DNA from: an uncultured Ruminococcus sp.
GTDB lineage: Bacteria > Bacillota > Clostridia > Oscillospirales > CAG-272
NCBI GenBank assembly: GCA_902782445.1
Contig: CACZNC010000019.1
Span: 76,662-140,661, forward strand
Length of the DNA stretch: 64,000 bases
Direction of reading: 5' to 3'
In this document: positions 25,166 through 34,575 of the stretch, one piece after another
How positions within the stretch are numbered: position 1 is the stretch's first letter
Layout: every line of letters starts with the position of its first letter
Notes under the pieces: generated by a model
What the model was told of the DNA's origin: nothing
Databases searched by the model: none
The model's input: the letters and a program-made list of their open reading frames with translations, nothing else
Program-made: the position numbers and the translations under genes

Positions 25166-26089
25166 ATGACGGAAGATAAAGAAATCCTCGATCCGGCTTT
25201 TCCCCCGGACGGCGGGGCGGATCCATCGGTCCTCCCGGAAGAAGACAAGCCGGAGGAGACGGCCGAGATCGTGGGCGTGCGGTTCCGCGAGGGCGGCAAG
25301 ATCTATTATTTCGCGCCGGGGACGAACCGGGTGAACACCGGGGATCCCGTGATCGTCGAGACCTCCCGCGGCGTGGAATTCGGCATCGCGGCCTCCGGGA
25401 TCGAATCAGTGCCGGTTTCGAAGATCGTGCCTCCCCTCCGTCCCCTTATCCGGCCGGCGGCGAAAAAGGACGTCGAACGCTGGGAGGCCAACCGCTCGCT
25501 GGAGGACGAGGCCTTCGAGATCTGCCGGAAGAAGATCGAGGATCACCGGCTCGGCATGAAGCTCATCCGGGCGGAATACACCTTCGACAATTCGAAGCTC
25601 TTCTTCTACTTCTCCGCCGAGGCGCGGGTGGACTTCCGGGAACTGCTCAAGGATCTCGGCTCCGTGTTCCACACGCGGATCGAACTGAGGCAGATCGGCA
25701 TCCGGGACGAGGCGAAAATGCTCGGAGGGCTCGGCGTCTGCGGCAGGCCCTTCTGCTGCGCAACCTTCCTCTCCGACTTCGCGCAGGTCTCGATCAAGAT
25801 GGCGAAGGAGCAGAACCTCTCCCTCAACTCTCAGAAGATCTCCGGCGCGTGCGGGCGGCTGATGTGCTGTCTCCGATACGAGCACGAGACTTACGAATCG
25901 GAGATCGCGCGGACGCCCCCCGTGGACTCCACCGTCAAGACTGCGGACGGCGTCGGGACGGTCACCGAGATCAGCCCCCTCACCGGATTCATCAAAGTCC
26001 GCATCCGCGAGGACGTGAAGCCCTACCACCGGGACGACGTGACGCTCCTCAAGCTCAAATCCGACAAAAAACCCGCCCGGAACGACTGA
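25166..26089 (+). CDS. ricT: PSP1-domain protein RicT (YaaT)
   Basis: RicT belongs to the Ric (YaaT-YlbF-YmcA) complex, which binds iron-sulfur clusters and directs RNase Y maturation of transcripts in Bacillus, and influences Spo0A. The 307-residue protein has the PSP1 core with the cysteine clusters 'GVCGRPFCC' (around residue 192) and 'GACGRLMCC' (around 229). An N-terminal acidic leader of 30 residues and a C-terminal extension flank it. It sits right behind holB, as in Bacillus. Confidence 0.95.
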   Translation: MTEDKEILDPAFPPDGGADPSVLPEEDKPEETAEIVGVRFREGGKIYYFAPGTNRVNTGDPVIVETSRGVEFGIAASGIESVPVSKIVPPLRPLIRPAAKKDVERWEANRSLEDEAFEICRKKIEDHRLGMKLIRAEYTFDNSKLFFYFSAEARVDFRELLKDLGSVFHTRIELRQIGIRDEAKMLGGLGVCGRPFCCATFLSDFAQVSIKMAKEQNLSLNSQKISGACGRLMCCLRYEHETYESEIARTPPVDSTVKTADGVGTVTEISPLTGFIKVRIREDVKPYHRDDVTLLKLKSDKKPARND

Positions 26090-26134
26090 ATCTGCGCTGA
26101 GTTGTAAATATTTTCAGATTTTTTCGGAAACCAC

Positions 26135-26164
26135 TTTACTTTTGGTTCCGGCGTGTGATACAAT
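26135..26164 (+). promoter_or_regulatory. ferredoxin promoter
   Basis: TTTACT (26135-26140) and TACAAT (26159-26164) with an 18-base spacer, 31 bases before the ferredoxin start. Confidence 0.6.
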
Positions 26165-26195
26165 AAACTTAATCTCAGACACGGAGGTGTTTCAA

Positions 26196-26369
26196 ATGGC
26201 ATACAAAATTACGGACGACTGCATCGCCTGCGGTACCTGCGAGAGCGAATGCCCGGTCGAGGCGATTTCCGAGAAAGACGGAAAGTACGTCATCAACGCG
26301 GACGAGTGCATCGAGTGCGGCGCCTGCGCAAGCGTATGTCCCGTGGAAGCTCCGAAGCCGGAAGAATAA
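26196..26369 (+). CDS. 2[4Fe-4S] ferredoxin (clostridial type)
   Basis: This 57-residue protein is a complete small ferredoxin with two C-x2-C-x2-C-x3-C-P motifs: '[12 protein letters not shown]' and '[12 protein letters not shown]'. Each set binds a 4Fe-4S cluster. It carries electrons at low potential for pyruvate:ferredoxin oxidoreductase, hydrogenase or radical SAM reactions, consistent with an anaerobe. The start at 26196 follows ACGGAGGTG. It forms a single-gene transcript with its own promoter and terminator. Confidence 0.96.
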   Translation: MAYKITDDCIACGTCESECPVEAISEKDGKYVINADECIECGACASVCPVEAPKPEE

Positions 26370-26405
26370 TCCGATCGCGGGCTTCGGGAACCGATTCCCA
26401 ACACG

Positions 26406-26445
26406 AAGGGGGAGAGCGGGGGGTATCCCTTCGCCCTCCTCTTTT
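26406..26445 (+). terminator. terminator after the ferredoxin gene
   Basis: AAGGGGGAGAGCG pairs with CGCCCTCCTCTTT (two G-U pairs, one mismatch), ending in CTTTTCC. Confidence 0.7.
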
Positions 26446-26469
26446 CCATTCTCCGACTGACTAAACGAT

Positions 26470-27219
26470 ATGAACAACGGCGAAATCATCACCCCCATCA
26501 ACGAAAGGATCACCCTGATCCAGCGGGCGGCGGGACTGACCTTCGGGACGGACGCGTATCTGCTCGGTGCGTTCGTGCGGGGGAAACCCGGCGGACGGGC
26601 GGTCGAACTCGGCGGGGGAACGGGCGTCGTCTCCCTGCTCTGCGCGGCGCGGGACCGGTTCGCGTCGATCCTCTGCGCGGAGATCCAGCCGGAATACGTC
26701 TCCCTCATCGCCCGCAACGCCGAAGGAAACGGGCTGTCCTCCCGGGTCCTCGCTCTCTGCAAGGACGTGCGGGATCTGACGGTGAAGGACACGGGCGGCG
26801 AGGTCCACGCGGTTTTCTCCAATCCCCCCTACCTCCGCGCGGACTGCGGTTTCACGAACGATTCTCCCGAGAAGAACGCGGCGAGGCGGGAGGAAAACGG
26901 CACCGTCCGGGATTTCTGCCAGGCGGCGGCCCGGATCCTGCGGTGGGGAGGATGCTTCACGTCGGTTTACCGGCCCGAGCGCATGACGGAACTCTTCTGC
27001 TCCCTCCGGGGAAGCGGGCTTGAACCGAAGCGGGTGGTATTCGTCCATCCGGCTCCCGACGCCCCGCCCTCCCTCCTCCTGACCGAAGCGAAAAAGGGAG
27101 CGGCGGAAGGACTCGTCTTCTCCCGTCCCCTGTTCGTCTACGCAGACCGGGCGAGATCCGTCTGTACGGACGACATGCAGGCGGTCTACGATACCTTCTC
27201 CCTCAGTCATCTGTTCTGA
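26470..27219 (+). CDS. TrmN6/YfiC-like SAM-dependent methyltransferase
   Basis: A 249-residue class I methyltransferase with SAM motif 'VELGGGTGVVSLL' near residue 47 and the N6-adenine/N5-Gln methylase motif 'SNPPYL' near residue 120. Its opening 'NERITLIQRAAGLTFGTDAYLLG' matches the tRNA1(Val) adenine-37 N6-methyltransferase group. In Firmicutes this gene is routinely followed by rsmI, as here (42 bases apart). tRNA is the expected substrate by homology. Confidence 0.9.
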   Translation: MNNGEIITPINERITLIQRAAGLTFGTDAYLLGAFVRGKPGGRAVELGGGTGVVSLLCAARDRFASILCAEIQPEYVSLIARNAEGNGLSSRVLALCKDVRDLTVKDTGGEVHAVFSNPPYLRADCGFTNDSPEKNAARREENGTVRDFCQAAARILRWGGCFTSVYRPERMTELFCSLRGSGLEPKRVVFVHPAPDAPPSLLLTEAKKGAAEGLVFSRPLFVYADRARSVCTDDMQAVYDTFSLSHLF

Positions 27220-27261
27220 TCCGGTTTCCGCCGGGTCAGCATTCACACGAAAGGCGGAGTC

Positions 27262-28134
27262 ATGGCAGTCTCTTTCCCCGAAAAGAACGCCGTCGAGCGC
27301 GGCACCCTGTATCTGGTCGCAACCCCCATCGGCAACATGGCGGATCTCTCCTCCCGGGCGCTGAAGATCCTCTCCGAAGTCGATTTCATCGCGGCGGAGG
27401 ACACCCGGAATTCCGGCCTGATGCTCTCGCGGCTCAATATTTCCAAGCCAATGGTGAGCTATCACGAGCACAACCGGCGATCCCGCGGACCCGTCATCGC
27501 GGACCGGCTCGAAGCGGGCGAATCCTGCGCGCTGGTGACGGACGCCGGGACCCCAGCCATCAGCGATCCGGGGGAAGATCTGGTGCGGCTCTGCGCGGAA
27601 CGGGGCATCCCTGTCACGGCCGTCCCCGGATGCTGCGCCGCCGTCACCGCCCTTTCCCTCTCCGGGATCTCCACGGTGCGGTTCGCCTTTGAGGGCTTTC
27701 TTCCGGCGTCCGGCAGGGAGAGGGGGGACCGCCTGAACGAACTGAAATCCGAGCCCCGCACCCTGATCCTCTACGAAGCCCCCCACCGGCTGAGGCAGAC
27801 CCTCTCCGACCTGTACGACGCCCTCGGGAACCGCTCCGCCGCCCTCTGCCGCGAACTGACCAAGCTGAACGAGGAGATCGAGCGTCTCCCCCTCGGGGAT
27901 GCGGTGGAACGCTACCGGGATAAGGAGCCCCGGGGAGAATACGTCCTTGTGATCGAAGGTCTCCCCGTCAGCGAGGAACAGGCGGACTACCCGGAGAATA
28001 TCGCGGCCCACGTCGCCCTGCTCGAAGACGGCGGGCTCTCCCGGATGGACGCGATCAAGGCGGTGGCAAAAGCCCGCGGCGTCAAGAAAAACGAGATTTA
28101 CAACGCAATCAGCAGAAAGGAAGATACCCAATGA
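27262..28134 (+). CDS. rsmI: 16S rRNA (cytidine-1402-2'-O)-methyltransferase
   Basis: RsmI methylates the ribose of C1402 in the decoding centre. The 290-residue protein has the tetrapyrrole-methylase fold motifs 'LYLVATPIGNMADLS', 'AEDTRNSG', 'LVTDAGTPAISDPG' and a C-terminal helical domain ending 'AKARGVKKNEIYN'. It follows the TrmN6-like gene and overlaps the next start by an ATGA. Confidence 0.96.
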   Translation: MAVSFPEKNAVERGTLYLVATPIGNMADLSSRALKILSEVDFIAAEDTRNSGLMLSRLNISKPMVSYHEHNRRSRGPVIADRLEAGESCALVTDAGTPAISDPGEDLVRLCAERGIPVTAVPGCCAAVTALSLSGISTVRFAFEGFLPASGRERGDRLNELKSEPRTLILYEAPHRLRQTLSDLYDALGNRSAALCRELTKLNEEIERLPLGDAVERYRDKEPRGEYVLVIEGLPVSEEQADYPENIAAHVALLEDGGLSRMDAIKAVAKARGVKKNEIYNAISRKEDTQ

Positions 28135-29048
28135 AAATCGGCCTCACCTCCTACAGCATGAACAACTATATCTGCGACGGGCTCATGTCCGTCTGCGAAG
28201 TCATGCGGTTCGCCAAGGAAAAAGGCGCGGAGCACATCGAGCTCGTCCCCTTCGGCTTCACCCTCCACGACGACCGGACCGGCGAATTCAACGAACCGCT
28301 GATCGCGGAGATCCTCCGGGTATCGAAGGAAATCGACCTTCCCCTCTCGAACTACGCGGTCCTCGGCGACCTTCTGAAGGCAGATCCCGACGCAAGGCGC
28401 GCGGAGGTCGAACGGCTCAAACGGCACATCGACGTGGCGGCCAAGCTCGGGCTCTCCCGGATGCGCCACGATGTCTCCTCCTTCCGCCGCCCGCTGGAAT
28501 CCAACACCCCCATCGCCTTCGAGCGCGAATTCCCCATCGCCGTCGAGACCTGCCGGGAACTGGCGGACTACGCGGCCCAGTACGGGATCACCACTCTCGT
28601 CGAGAATCACGGCTTCTTCATCAACGGATCCGACCGGGTGATCCGCCTGATCGACGCGGTGGGACGGGACAATTTCGGCCTCCTGCTCGACACCGGCAAC
28701 TTCACCTGCGTGGACGAGGATCCGACCGTTGCCGTGAAGAAATGCGCTCCCATCGCGAAGATGGTCCACCTCAAGGACTTCTATATCCGCAAGGCCGACC
28801 GTCTCACCGGGAACGGCGGGCTCTTCCGCTGCGATTCCGGCTGCTGGTTCTCCTCCAACTCCGGCGTGTCCATGCTCCGGGGCTCCATTCTGGCTCAGGG
28901 GGACCTCGATATCTGGACGATCCTGACCACCATCCGCGACACCGGGTACGAGGGATATGTCTCCGTGGAATTCGAGGGCATGGAAGACGGCAAGATCGGC
29001 AGCGAGACCGGCATGGACGCCGCCCGGTATATTCTGGCGAACGGCTGA
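28131..29048 (+). CDS. sugar phosphate isomerase/epimerase family TIM barrel
   Basis: A 305-residue AP_endonuc_2-type xylose-isomerase-like barrel. Typical strands and metal ligands are visible: 'HIELVPFG', 'LVENHGFF', 'GLLLDTGNF', 'MVHLKDFY' and 'YVSVEFEGMED', where the Glu, Asp, His and Glu would bind a divalent metal. Such proteins isomerise or epimerise free or phosphorylated sugars. It overlaps rsmI by 4 bases and is followed after 11 bases by a sulfatase, suggesting a carbohydrate job hitched to a housekeeping operon. Confidence 0.9.
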   Translation: MKIGLTSYSMNNYICDGLMSVCEVMRFAKEKGAEHIELVPFGFTLHDDRTGEFNEPLIAEILRVSKEIDLPLSNYAVLGDLLKADPDARRAEVERLKRHIDVAAKLGLSRMRHDVSSFRRPLESNTPIAFEREFPIAVETCRELADYAAQYGITTLVENHGFFINGSDRVIRLIDAVGRDNFGLLLDTGNFTCVDEDPTVAVKKCAPIAKMVHLKDFYIRKADRLTGNGGLFRCDSGCWFSSNSGVSMLRGSILAQGDLDIWTILTTIRDTGYEGYVSVEFEGMEDGKIGSETGMDAARYILANG

Positions 29049-29059
29049 GGGGAGAGGAC

Positions 29060-30406
29060 ATGAACGTACTCTTCATTGTGGCCGACCAGCTTCGCTACGA
29101 CTGCGTGGGAGCCTCGGGGATCCGTCCCGTGAAGACGCCCAACATCGACGCGCTGGCGGCGGAAGGACTGTATTTCGAAAACGCCTACACGCCCCTGCCC
29201 GTCTGCGCCCCGTCAAGACAGGCCATGCTTACCGGAGTCCAGCCCGACAGCATCGGCGCGCTGTTTAACTACAACTTCGTGAACACCCGCGGTGCCGATC
29301 CCGCCGTTCCCACCTGGGTCTCGGAACTGAAAGACCGGGGATACCGCTGCGGATTCGCCGGGCACTGGGACGCCTCCCCGAACGGGAACGAGACGGCCTT
29401 CGGCTATGAACCGGTCTTCGACGGCGCGGCGTGGTCGAAGGAGATCGGGGAGAAGTACGGCCGGATCGACTACCCGAATTCCTGGTTCGGCTGCTCCAAC
29501 CCCGTCGCCCTCGAGGACACGAAAACATGGCGGATCTGCGAAAGCTCCGCGCGCTTCATCCGGGAGTCCGCCGGGAAACCGTGGCATATCTGGGTGGACA
29601 TCACCGATCCCCACCTGCCCTGCCGTCCTTCCGCGCCCTACGACACCATGTATAAACCCGAAGACATGGAGCCCTGGCCCGGATTCGGCGACTCCCTCGA
29701 GGACAAGCCCTACATCCAGAAAAAACAACTCGAAAACTGGCATCTCGAAGGCAGGACCTGGGAGGAATTCGCCCCCACCGTCGCGTATTATTTCGGTATG
29801 ATCTCCCAGACGGACGCGGCCATCGGTCAGGTCCTCGACGCGGTACGGGAGAACGGCGAATGGGACGATACCCTCGTGATCCTGCTCTCCGACCACGGGG
29901 ACACCTGCGGCGACCACGGGATGATGGACAAGCACTACATCCTCTACGATTCCGTAGTGCACGTCCCCTTCGTGGTGAAAGCCCCGGGAGTCGCCCCCGC
30001 CCGCGTGAAGAGCTTCGCTTCCTCCTCCCTCGACGTCGCGCCCACCGTGGAAAAGATCGTCGGGATGGCGGCGGAAAGCGAGCGGCACGGACGGCCCGCC
30101 ACGGACTATATAGACGGCTCGGCCTCCCCGGATTTCGCGGTCTTCTCCTCCAACGGCCAGCAGTTCGGCCTGTTCACCCAGCGCGGCATCCGCACCGAAC
30201 GGTACAAATACATCTGGAACGCCACGGACCGGGACGAATTCTACGACCTCGCTCTGGATCCCGGAGAAAAGGTCAACCGGGCCTCCGATCCCGCTTATAA
30301 GGAGATCATGAAGGACCTCGGCACGAAACTGCTCGCGGAACTGAAACGGCGGAGGGACCCCTTTGCCAACGGCTGGATCGAATGGCAGTTCGGCCTCGGG
30401 ATCTGA
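29060..30406 (+). CDS. sulfatase family hydrolase (Cys-type)
   Basis: The 448-residue protein starts 'MNVLFIVADQLRYDCVG', with metal-binding Asp residues, and has the formylglycine site 'CAPSR' at residues 49-53. Cys at that site needs an anaerobic sulfatase-maturating radical SAM enzyme, which is not in this window. 'DHGDTCGDHGMMDKHYILYD' (metal-binding Asp-His pair) lies near residue 280. It has no signal peptide, so it would desulfate or dephosphorylate an imported sugar. I use ATG 29060, behind GGGGAGAGG; a longer frame starts inside the preceding gene. NagA is the next gene, so sulfated amino sugars are a reasonable guess. Confidence 0.9.
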   Translation: MNVLFIVADQLRYDCVGASGIRPVKTPNIDALAAEGLYFENAYTPLPVCAPSRQAMLTGVQPDSIGALFNYNFVNTRGADPAVPTWVSELKDRGYRCGFAGHWDASPNGNETAFGYEPVFDGAAWSKEIGEKYGRIDYPNSWFGCSNPVALEDTKTWRICESSARFIRESAGKPWHIWVDITDPHLPCRPSAPYDTMYKPEDMEPWPGFGDSLEDKPYIQKKQLENWHLEGRTWEEFAPTVAYYFGMISQTDAAIGQVLDAVRENGEWDDTLVILLSDHGDTCGDHGMMDKHYILYDSVVHVPFVVKAPGVAPARVKSFASSSLDVAPTVEKIVGMAAESERHGRPATDYIDGSASPDFAVFSSNGQQFGLFTQRGIRTERYKYIWNATDRDEFYDLALDPGEKVNRASDPAYKEIMKDLGTKLLAELKRRRDPFANGWIEWQFGLGI

Positions 30407-30548
30407 CCTGACCGTACAGCCTTACATCGCCGCGCCGAACATCTATTTTTGATTTTTTTTGAACAGGACCCGCGGAATTCGTACAGTTTGATCCTGTATG
30501 CGCGCCTGTTTATGCAGATTCCTGTCGAAAGTGCACAGCAAAAACGTC

Positions 30549-30577
30549 TTGTCAAAAAGGCGTTTTTCTGTTATAAT
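30549..30577 (+). promoter_or_regulatory. promoter of the nagA-metG-tatD operon
   Basis: TTGTCA (30549-30554) and TATAAT (30572-30577) have a 17-base spacer, 58 bases before the nagA start. Confidence 0.78.
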
Positions 30578-30634
30578 TACGGTAATGGAAAAAAACGCCG
30601 CGCTATCATCGTTTTTCATAAGAAAGGGAACAGG

Positions 30635-31789
30635 ATGTTTACTCTCTTTAAGAACGGCTCCGTCTACAACACAGCCGAAAAACGCTTTGTCCGTTCCGAT
30701 CTTCTCGTCCGGGACGGCGTCATCGTCGATCCCGCTTATTCGGGAGAACTCCCCGCCGACTGCGATACCGTGGACTGCACGGGGCGGTATCTGCTCCCCG
30801 GCCTCGTGGACGTGCACACCCACGGCCGCTCGGGATTTGATTTCAACAGCGTGGACAACGACGCCGTCGTCGCGCTCCGCAAGTCCTACGCGAAGGCCGG
30901 GACCACGACCCTCATGGCGACCCTTGCCTCCGCGCCCATCGACGATCTTTACAACTCGATCAGACACATCGGCGCGAACCGCACGCCCGCATGCGGCATG
31001 GCGACCCTCGCCGGGATCCACCTCGAAGGCCGGTATCTCAATCCGAAACGCCGGGGGGCCCACGCGACGGAACTGCTCTATCCCCTCAACGCGGCGGAGC
31101 TCGAAACCATGATGACCGTGATGCTTCCCCTCCCCGTCCACGTCTCCTGCGCGGCGGAAATGGAGGGCGGTGAAACCTTCGTCAAAACCGCGATCCGTCT
31201 CGGCGCGACCGTCGGGATGGCCCACAGCGACGCGACCTGGGACGAGGCGAAGAAGGCGGTCGAATGGGGCGTCACCTCCTTCACCCACACCTTCAACGCG
31301 ATGAAGCCCGTCCACCACCGGGAACCCGGGAACGCCGCCGCCTCCCTTCTGACCGATACCGCCTGGTCCGAATTCATCTGCGACGGCGAGCACATCCATC
31401 CCGCCATGATCGCCCTCGCCGCCCGCTGCAAACCCGCCGACAAGCTGGTGCTCATCACCGACTCGATGGAAGCGGCCGCCATGCCCGACGGGGAATACGG
31501 GATCGCCGGTCTTCCGGTCTTTGTGAAGAACGGACGGGCGGTCAACTCCGACGGCGCCCTCGCGGGAAGCACCCTCGATCTCTTCCGTGGACTGACGAAC
31601 TTCATGAAGTTCACCGGATGGACCCTCGAAGAAGCTCTTCCCTGCGCGACCTCCAATCCCGCCGCGATGGTGGGGATCGACGCGGACTGCGGTTCCCTTT
31701 CCGCCGGACGCCGCGCCGACATCGTCATGATCACCGACAAGGAACGCCCGGAGATCGAATCCGTCCGGGTGCTGGGAGAACGGATATGA
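30635..31789 (+). CDS. nagA: N-acetylglucosamine-6-phosphate deacetylase
   Basis: NagA converts GlcNAc-6-phosphate to glucosamine-6-phosphate and acetate. The 384-residue amidohydrolase shows 'LVDVHTHGRSGFDF' (metal His pair), 'GIHLEGRYLNPKRRGAH' with the metal Glu, 'MAHSDAT', 'HTFNAMKPVHHREPG' and the catalytic Asp in 'LITDSMEAAAMPDG'. The Arg in LEGRYLNP replaces the more usual Pro. Start 30635 lies behind AAAGGGAACAGG. Its stop overlaps the metG start (ATGA). Confidence 0.94.
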   Translation: MFTLFKNGSVYNTAEKRFVRSDLLVRDGVIVDPAYSGELPADCDTVDCTGRYLLPGLVDVHTHGRSGFDFNSVDNDAVVALRKSYAKAGTTTLMATLASAPIDDLYNSIRHIGANRTPACGMATLAGIHLEGRYLNPKRRGAHATELLYPLNAAELETMMTVMLPLPVHVSCAAEMEGGETFVKTAIRLGATVGMAHSDATWDEAKKAVEWGVTSFTHTFNAMKPVHHREPGNAAASLLTDTAWSEFICDGEHIHPAMIALAARCKPADKLVLITDSMEAAAMPDGEYGIAGLPVFVKNGRAVNSDGALAGSTLDLFRGLTNFMKFTGWTLEEALPCATSNPAAMVGIDADCGSLSAGRRADIVMITDKERPEIESVRVLGERI

Positions 31790-33738
31790 AAAAATTCTAT
31801 ATCACCACCGCCATCGCCTACGCCTCGTACAAGCCCCACATCGGCAACACCTACGACGTGATCTGCGCCGACACCCTCGCCCGGTACAAGCGGCTCCGCG
31901 GGTACGACGTGCATTTCGTGACGGGCTCCGACGAGCACGGGCAGAAGATCGAAAATAAGGCGAAGGAAGCGGGCATCACCCCGAAGGAATACGTGGACCG
32001 CTACGCTGCCTCCATCAAGGGCGTGTGGGATGCGATGAACGTCTCCTACGACCGGTTCATCCGCACGACGGACGCGGACCACGAGAGAAACGTCGCCCAC
32101 ATCTTCGAGAAAATGCTCGCGAATGGCGATATCTACAAAGGGTATTACGAGGACTGGTACTGCACGCCCTGCGAATCCTTCTTCACGGAGACCCAGCTCG
32201 TGGACGGCAAATGCCCGGACTGCGGACGCGAAGTCCAGCGGATGAAGGAAGAGACGTATTTCTTCCGCATGAGCAAATATGTCGACCGGCTGGTGCAGTA
32301 TTACGAGGAGAACCCCGAGTTCATCACGCCGGACAGCCTCCGGAAGGAAATGATCAACAATTTCATCAAGCCGGGGCTTCAGGATCTCTGCGTCTCCCGG
32401 ACCTCCTTCCGCTGGGGCATCCCGGTGGAGTCCGATCCGAAGCACGTGGTCTATGTCTGGCTCGACGCGCTGACCAACTATATCTCCGCCCTCGGCTACG
32501 ACGCCGGGAACGCGGAACAGCCTGAGCTCTTCAATAAGTACTGGCCCGCGGACGTCCATGTGATCGGGAAGGATATCATGCGCTTCCATTCGATCTACTG
32601 GCCGATCTTCCTCATGTCCCTCGATCTGCCCCTGCCGAAGAAGGTGTTCGGGCATCCGTGGTTCAATTTCGGGACGGACAAGATGTCGAAATCCCGGGGC
32701 AACGTGATCTACGCGGACGACCTCGCCTCCCGGTTCACGACGGACGGCGTGCGGTACTACTGCCTCGCCGAAATGCCCTACAATACCGACGGATCCATCA
32801 CCTACGAGAGCGTCGTCGGCCGGTACAACACGGACCTCGCCAACAACCTCGGCAATCTGGTCTCCCGCACCGTCGCCATGACGAAGAAATACTTCGACGG
32901 CGTGATCCCTTCTCCCGCCGGTGAAGAGGTAACGGACGCCGAACTGAAGGAGACCGCCCTCGCCGCCGCCCGCTCCTTCACGGAGAACATGGATTCCTAC
33001 CACATCGCCGACGCCTGTGCGGCAGTGTTCTCGATGCTGCGCCGGGCCAACAAGTATATCGACGAGACGGCTCCGTGGGTGCTCGCGAAGTCCGGGGAAT
33101 CCCGCGCGCGGCTCGGAACGGTCCTCTACAATCTGCTCGAAGTCATCCGGATCGGCGGCGTGATGCTCTCCCCGCTGATGCCCGCCACCGCGGATTCCAT
33201 CTTTGCCCAGATCGGCTCCGACCGGAGAGATTACGACAGCATTTTCGCCTTCGGCGGACTGGAAGCCGGTTCCGCGACGGGCGAGTCTTCCCCACTCTTC
33301 GCCCGGATCGACGAAGCGAAACTCCTTGCCGAGCTCGAAGCCGAGAGAGAAGCCGCCGCGAAGGAAGCTGAAAAAGCCGCGAAAGCCGCCGAGAAGCCGG
33401 AAAAGCCCGAGGGAGTCGCAGAAATCGGGATCGACACCTTCATGTCGGTGGAACTGCGCACCGCTCAGGTAACAGCCTGCGAGAAGGTACCAAAGGCGAA
33501 GAAGCTCCTCAAGCTGACGCTGGATCTCGGGTACGAACAGCGGACCGTGGTCTCCGGGATCGCCAAATTCTATGAGCCGGAAGATCTTGTCGGCAAGAAG
33601 ATCATCGTCGTCGCGAACCTCAAGCCCGCGGTGCTCTGCGGCATCGAGTCAAACGGCATGATCCTCGCGTCCGGAGAAGAAAAGGTCCGGGTGGTCTTCC
33701 TCGATCCCGAAACTCCCCTCGGAGAAAGGGTCCGGTGA
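31786..33738 (+). CDS. metG: methionyl-tRNA synthetase with C-terminal tRNA-binding domain
   Basis: The 650-residue enzyme has the class I 'HIGN' signature near residue 17, a zinc knuckle 'CTPC...CPDC', and 'DKMSKSRGN' near residue 300. After a KEAEKAAKAAEKPEKPE-type linker comes a C-terminal EMAP/Trbp111 OB fold ('TAQVTACEKVPKAKKLLKLTLDLG', split by conserved Lys). Start 31786 overlaps the nagA stop, and its stop overlaps the tatD start by one base, the frequent metG-tatD pairing. Confidence 0.97.
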   Translation: MKKFYITTAIAYASYKPHIGNTYDVICADTLARYKRLRGYDVHFVTGSDEHGQKIENKAKEAGITPKEYVDRYAASIKGVWDAMNVSYDRFIRTTDADHERNVAHIFEKMLANGDIYKGYYEDWYCTPCESFFTETQLVDGKCPDCGREVQRMKEETYFFRMSKYVDRLVQYYEENPEFITPDSLRKEMINNFIKPGLQDLCVSRTSFRWGIPVESDPKHVVYVWLDALTNYISALGYDAGNAEQPELFNKYWPADVHVIGKDIMRFHSIYWPIFLMSLDLPLPKKVFGHPWFNFGTDKMSKSRGNVIYADDLASRFTTDGVRYYCLAEMPYNTDGSITYESVVGRYNTDLANNLGNLVSRTVAMTKKYFDGVIPSPAGEEVTDAELKETALAAARSFTENMDSYHIADACAAVFSMLRRANKYIDETAPWVLAKSGESRARLGTVLYNLLEVIRIGGVMLSPLMPATADSIFAQIGSDRRDYDSIFAFGGLEAGSATGESSPLFARIDEAKLLAELEAEREAAAKEAEKAAKAAEKPEKPEGVAEIGIDTFMSVELRTAQVTACEKVPKAKKLLKLTLDLGYEQRTVVSGIAKFYEPEDLVGKKIIVVANLKPAVLCGIESNGMILASGEEKVRVVFLDPETPLGERVR

Positions 33739-34538
33739 TGGAAACACCCGGGATCCGGTATTTCGACGCGCATGCCCATTACAACGACCGCCGGTTCGAG
33801 GAGGAATTCGAGGGAGGAGGCCGGGGCGCGCTCCTGAAAGCTCACGCGGAAGGGGTGGAGCGGATCTGCAACGTGGGTTCCTCCGTCTCCTCCTCCGAAG
33901 AATCGATCCGGCTGGCGGAGGAATTCCCCTTCGTCATCGCCGCCGTGGGGATCCACCCGAGCGACGCCCAGGAGATTCCCGCCTCGGAATGCGACCGCGC
34001 GCTCTCCCGGATCGAAGCTCTCTGCTCCCATGAAAAAGTCCGCGCCGTCGGGGAAATCGGATTCGACTACCACTGGGACGGGACGGACAAAGAGCGGCAG
34101 ACCTATTTCTTCGAGGCCCAGATGGATATCGCGCTCCGGGCTTCTCTCCCGGTGGTGATCCACTCCCGGGACGCGGCGGGGGACACCTTCGATCTGATCG
34201 CGCGGCATCCGGAAAACACGGGCGTGCTTCACAGCTATTCCGGTCACGCGGAAGGGGCGCGGCAGTACAACCGGATGGGGTGGTATCTCTCCTTCTCGGG
34301 TCCCGTCACCTACAAGAACGCGAACAAGGTGAAGGAATCCGCGGCGGCCGCAGAGTCACGGATGCTCATGATCGAGACGGACTGCCCCTATCTGCCTCCG
34401 GTCCCGCACCGGGGAGAGATCAACTATTCGGGGTATCTCCGCCATACCTGCGAAGCCGTCGCGGCTGTGAGAGGGATCTCCCCCGCCGAAGCCGCCGAGC
34501 TGACTTTCCAAAACGCGGAGCGATTTTTCGGGCTCTGA
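33738..34538 (+). CDS. tatD: TatD family metal-dependent hydrolase
   Basis: A 266-residue TIM-barrel nuclease-type hydrolase. Metal ligands appear in 'YFDAHAHYND', 'AVGEIGFDYHW', 'VVIHSRDA', 'LHSYSGH' and 'MIETDCPYL'. TatD proteins act as 3'-5' exonucleases or deacylases in DNA quality control. An upstream GTG at 33735 is in frame, but the ATG at 33738, overlapping the metG stop as TGATG, is the natural coupled start. Confidence 0.94.
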   Translation: METPGIRYFDAHAHYNDRRFEEEFEGGGRGALLKAHAEGVERICNVGSSVSSSEESIRLAEEFPFVIAAVGIHPSDAQEIPASECDRALSRIEALCSHEKVRAVGEIGFDYHWDGTDKERQTYFFEAQMDIALRASLPVVIHSRDAAGDTFDLIARHPENTGVLHSYSGHAEGARQYNRMGWYLSFSGPVTYKNANKVKESAAAAESRMLMIETDCPYLPPVPHRGEINYSGYLRHTCEAVAAVRGISPAEAAELTFQNAERFFGL

Positions 34539-34575
34539 ATTCAGTCCTTTCAGACAGGCAATGATGGAGGAACGT

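Noticed and set aside
31078..33003. 641-codon minus-strand open frame opposite nagA and metG
   Set aside because: It is a shadow of two identified genes and crosses their overlap; it has no signal of its own.
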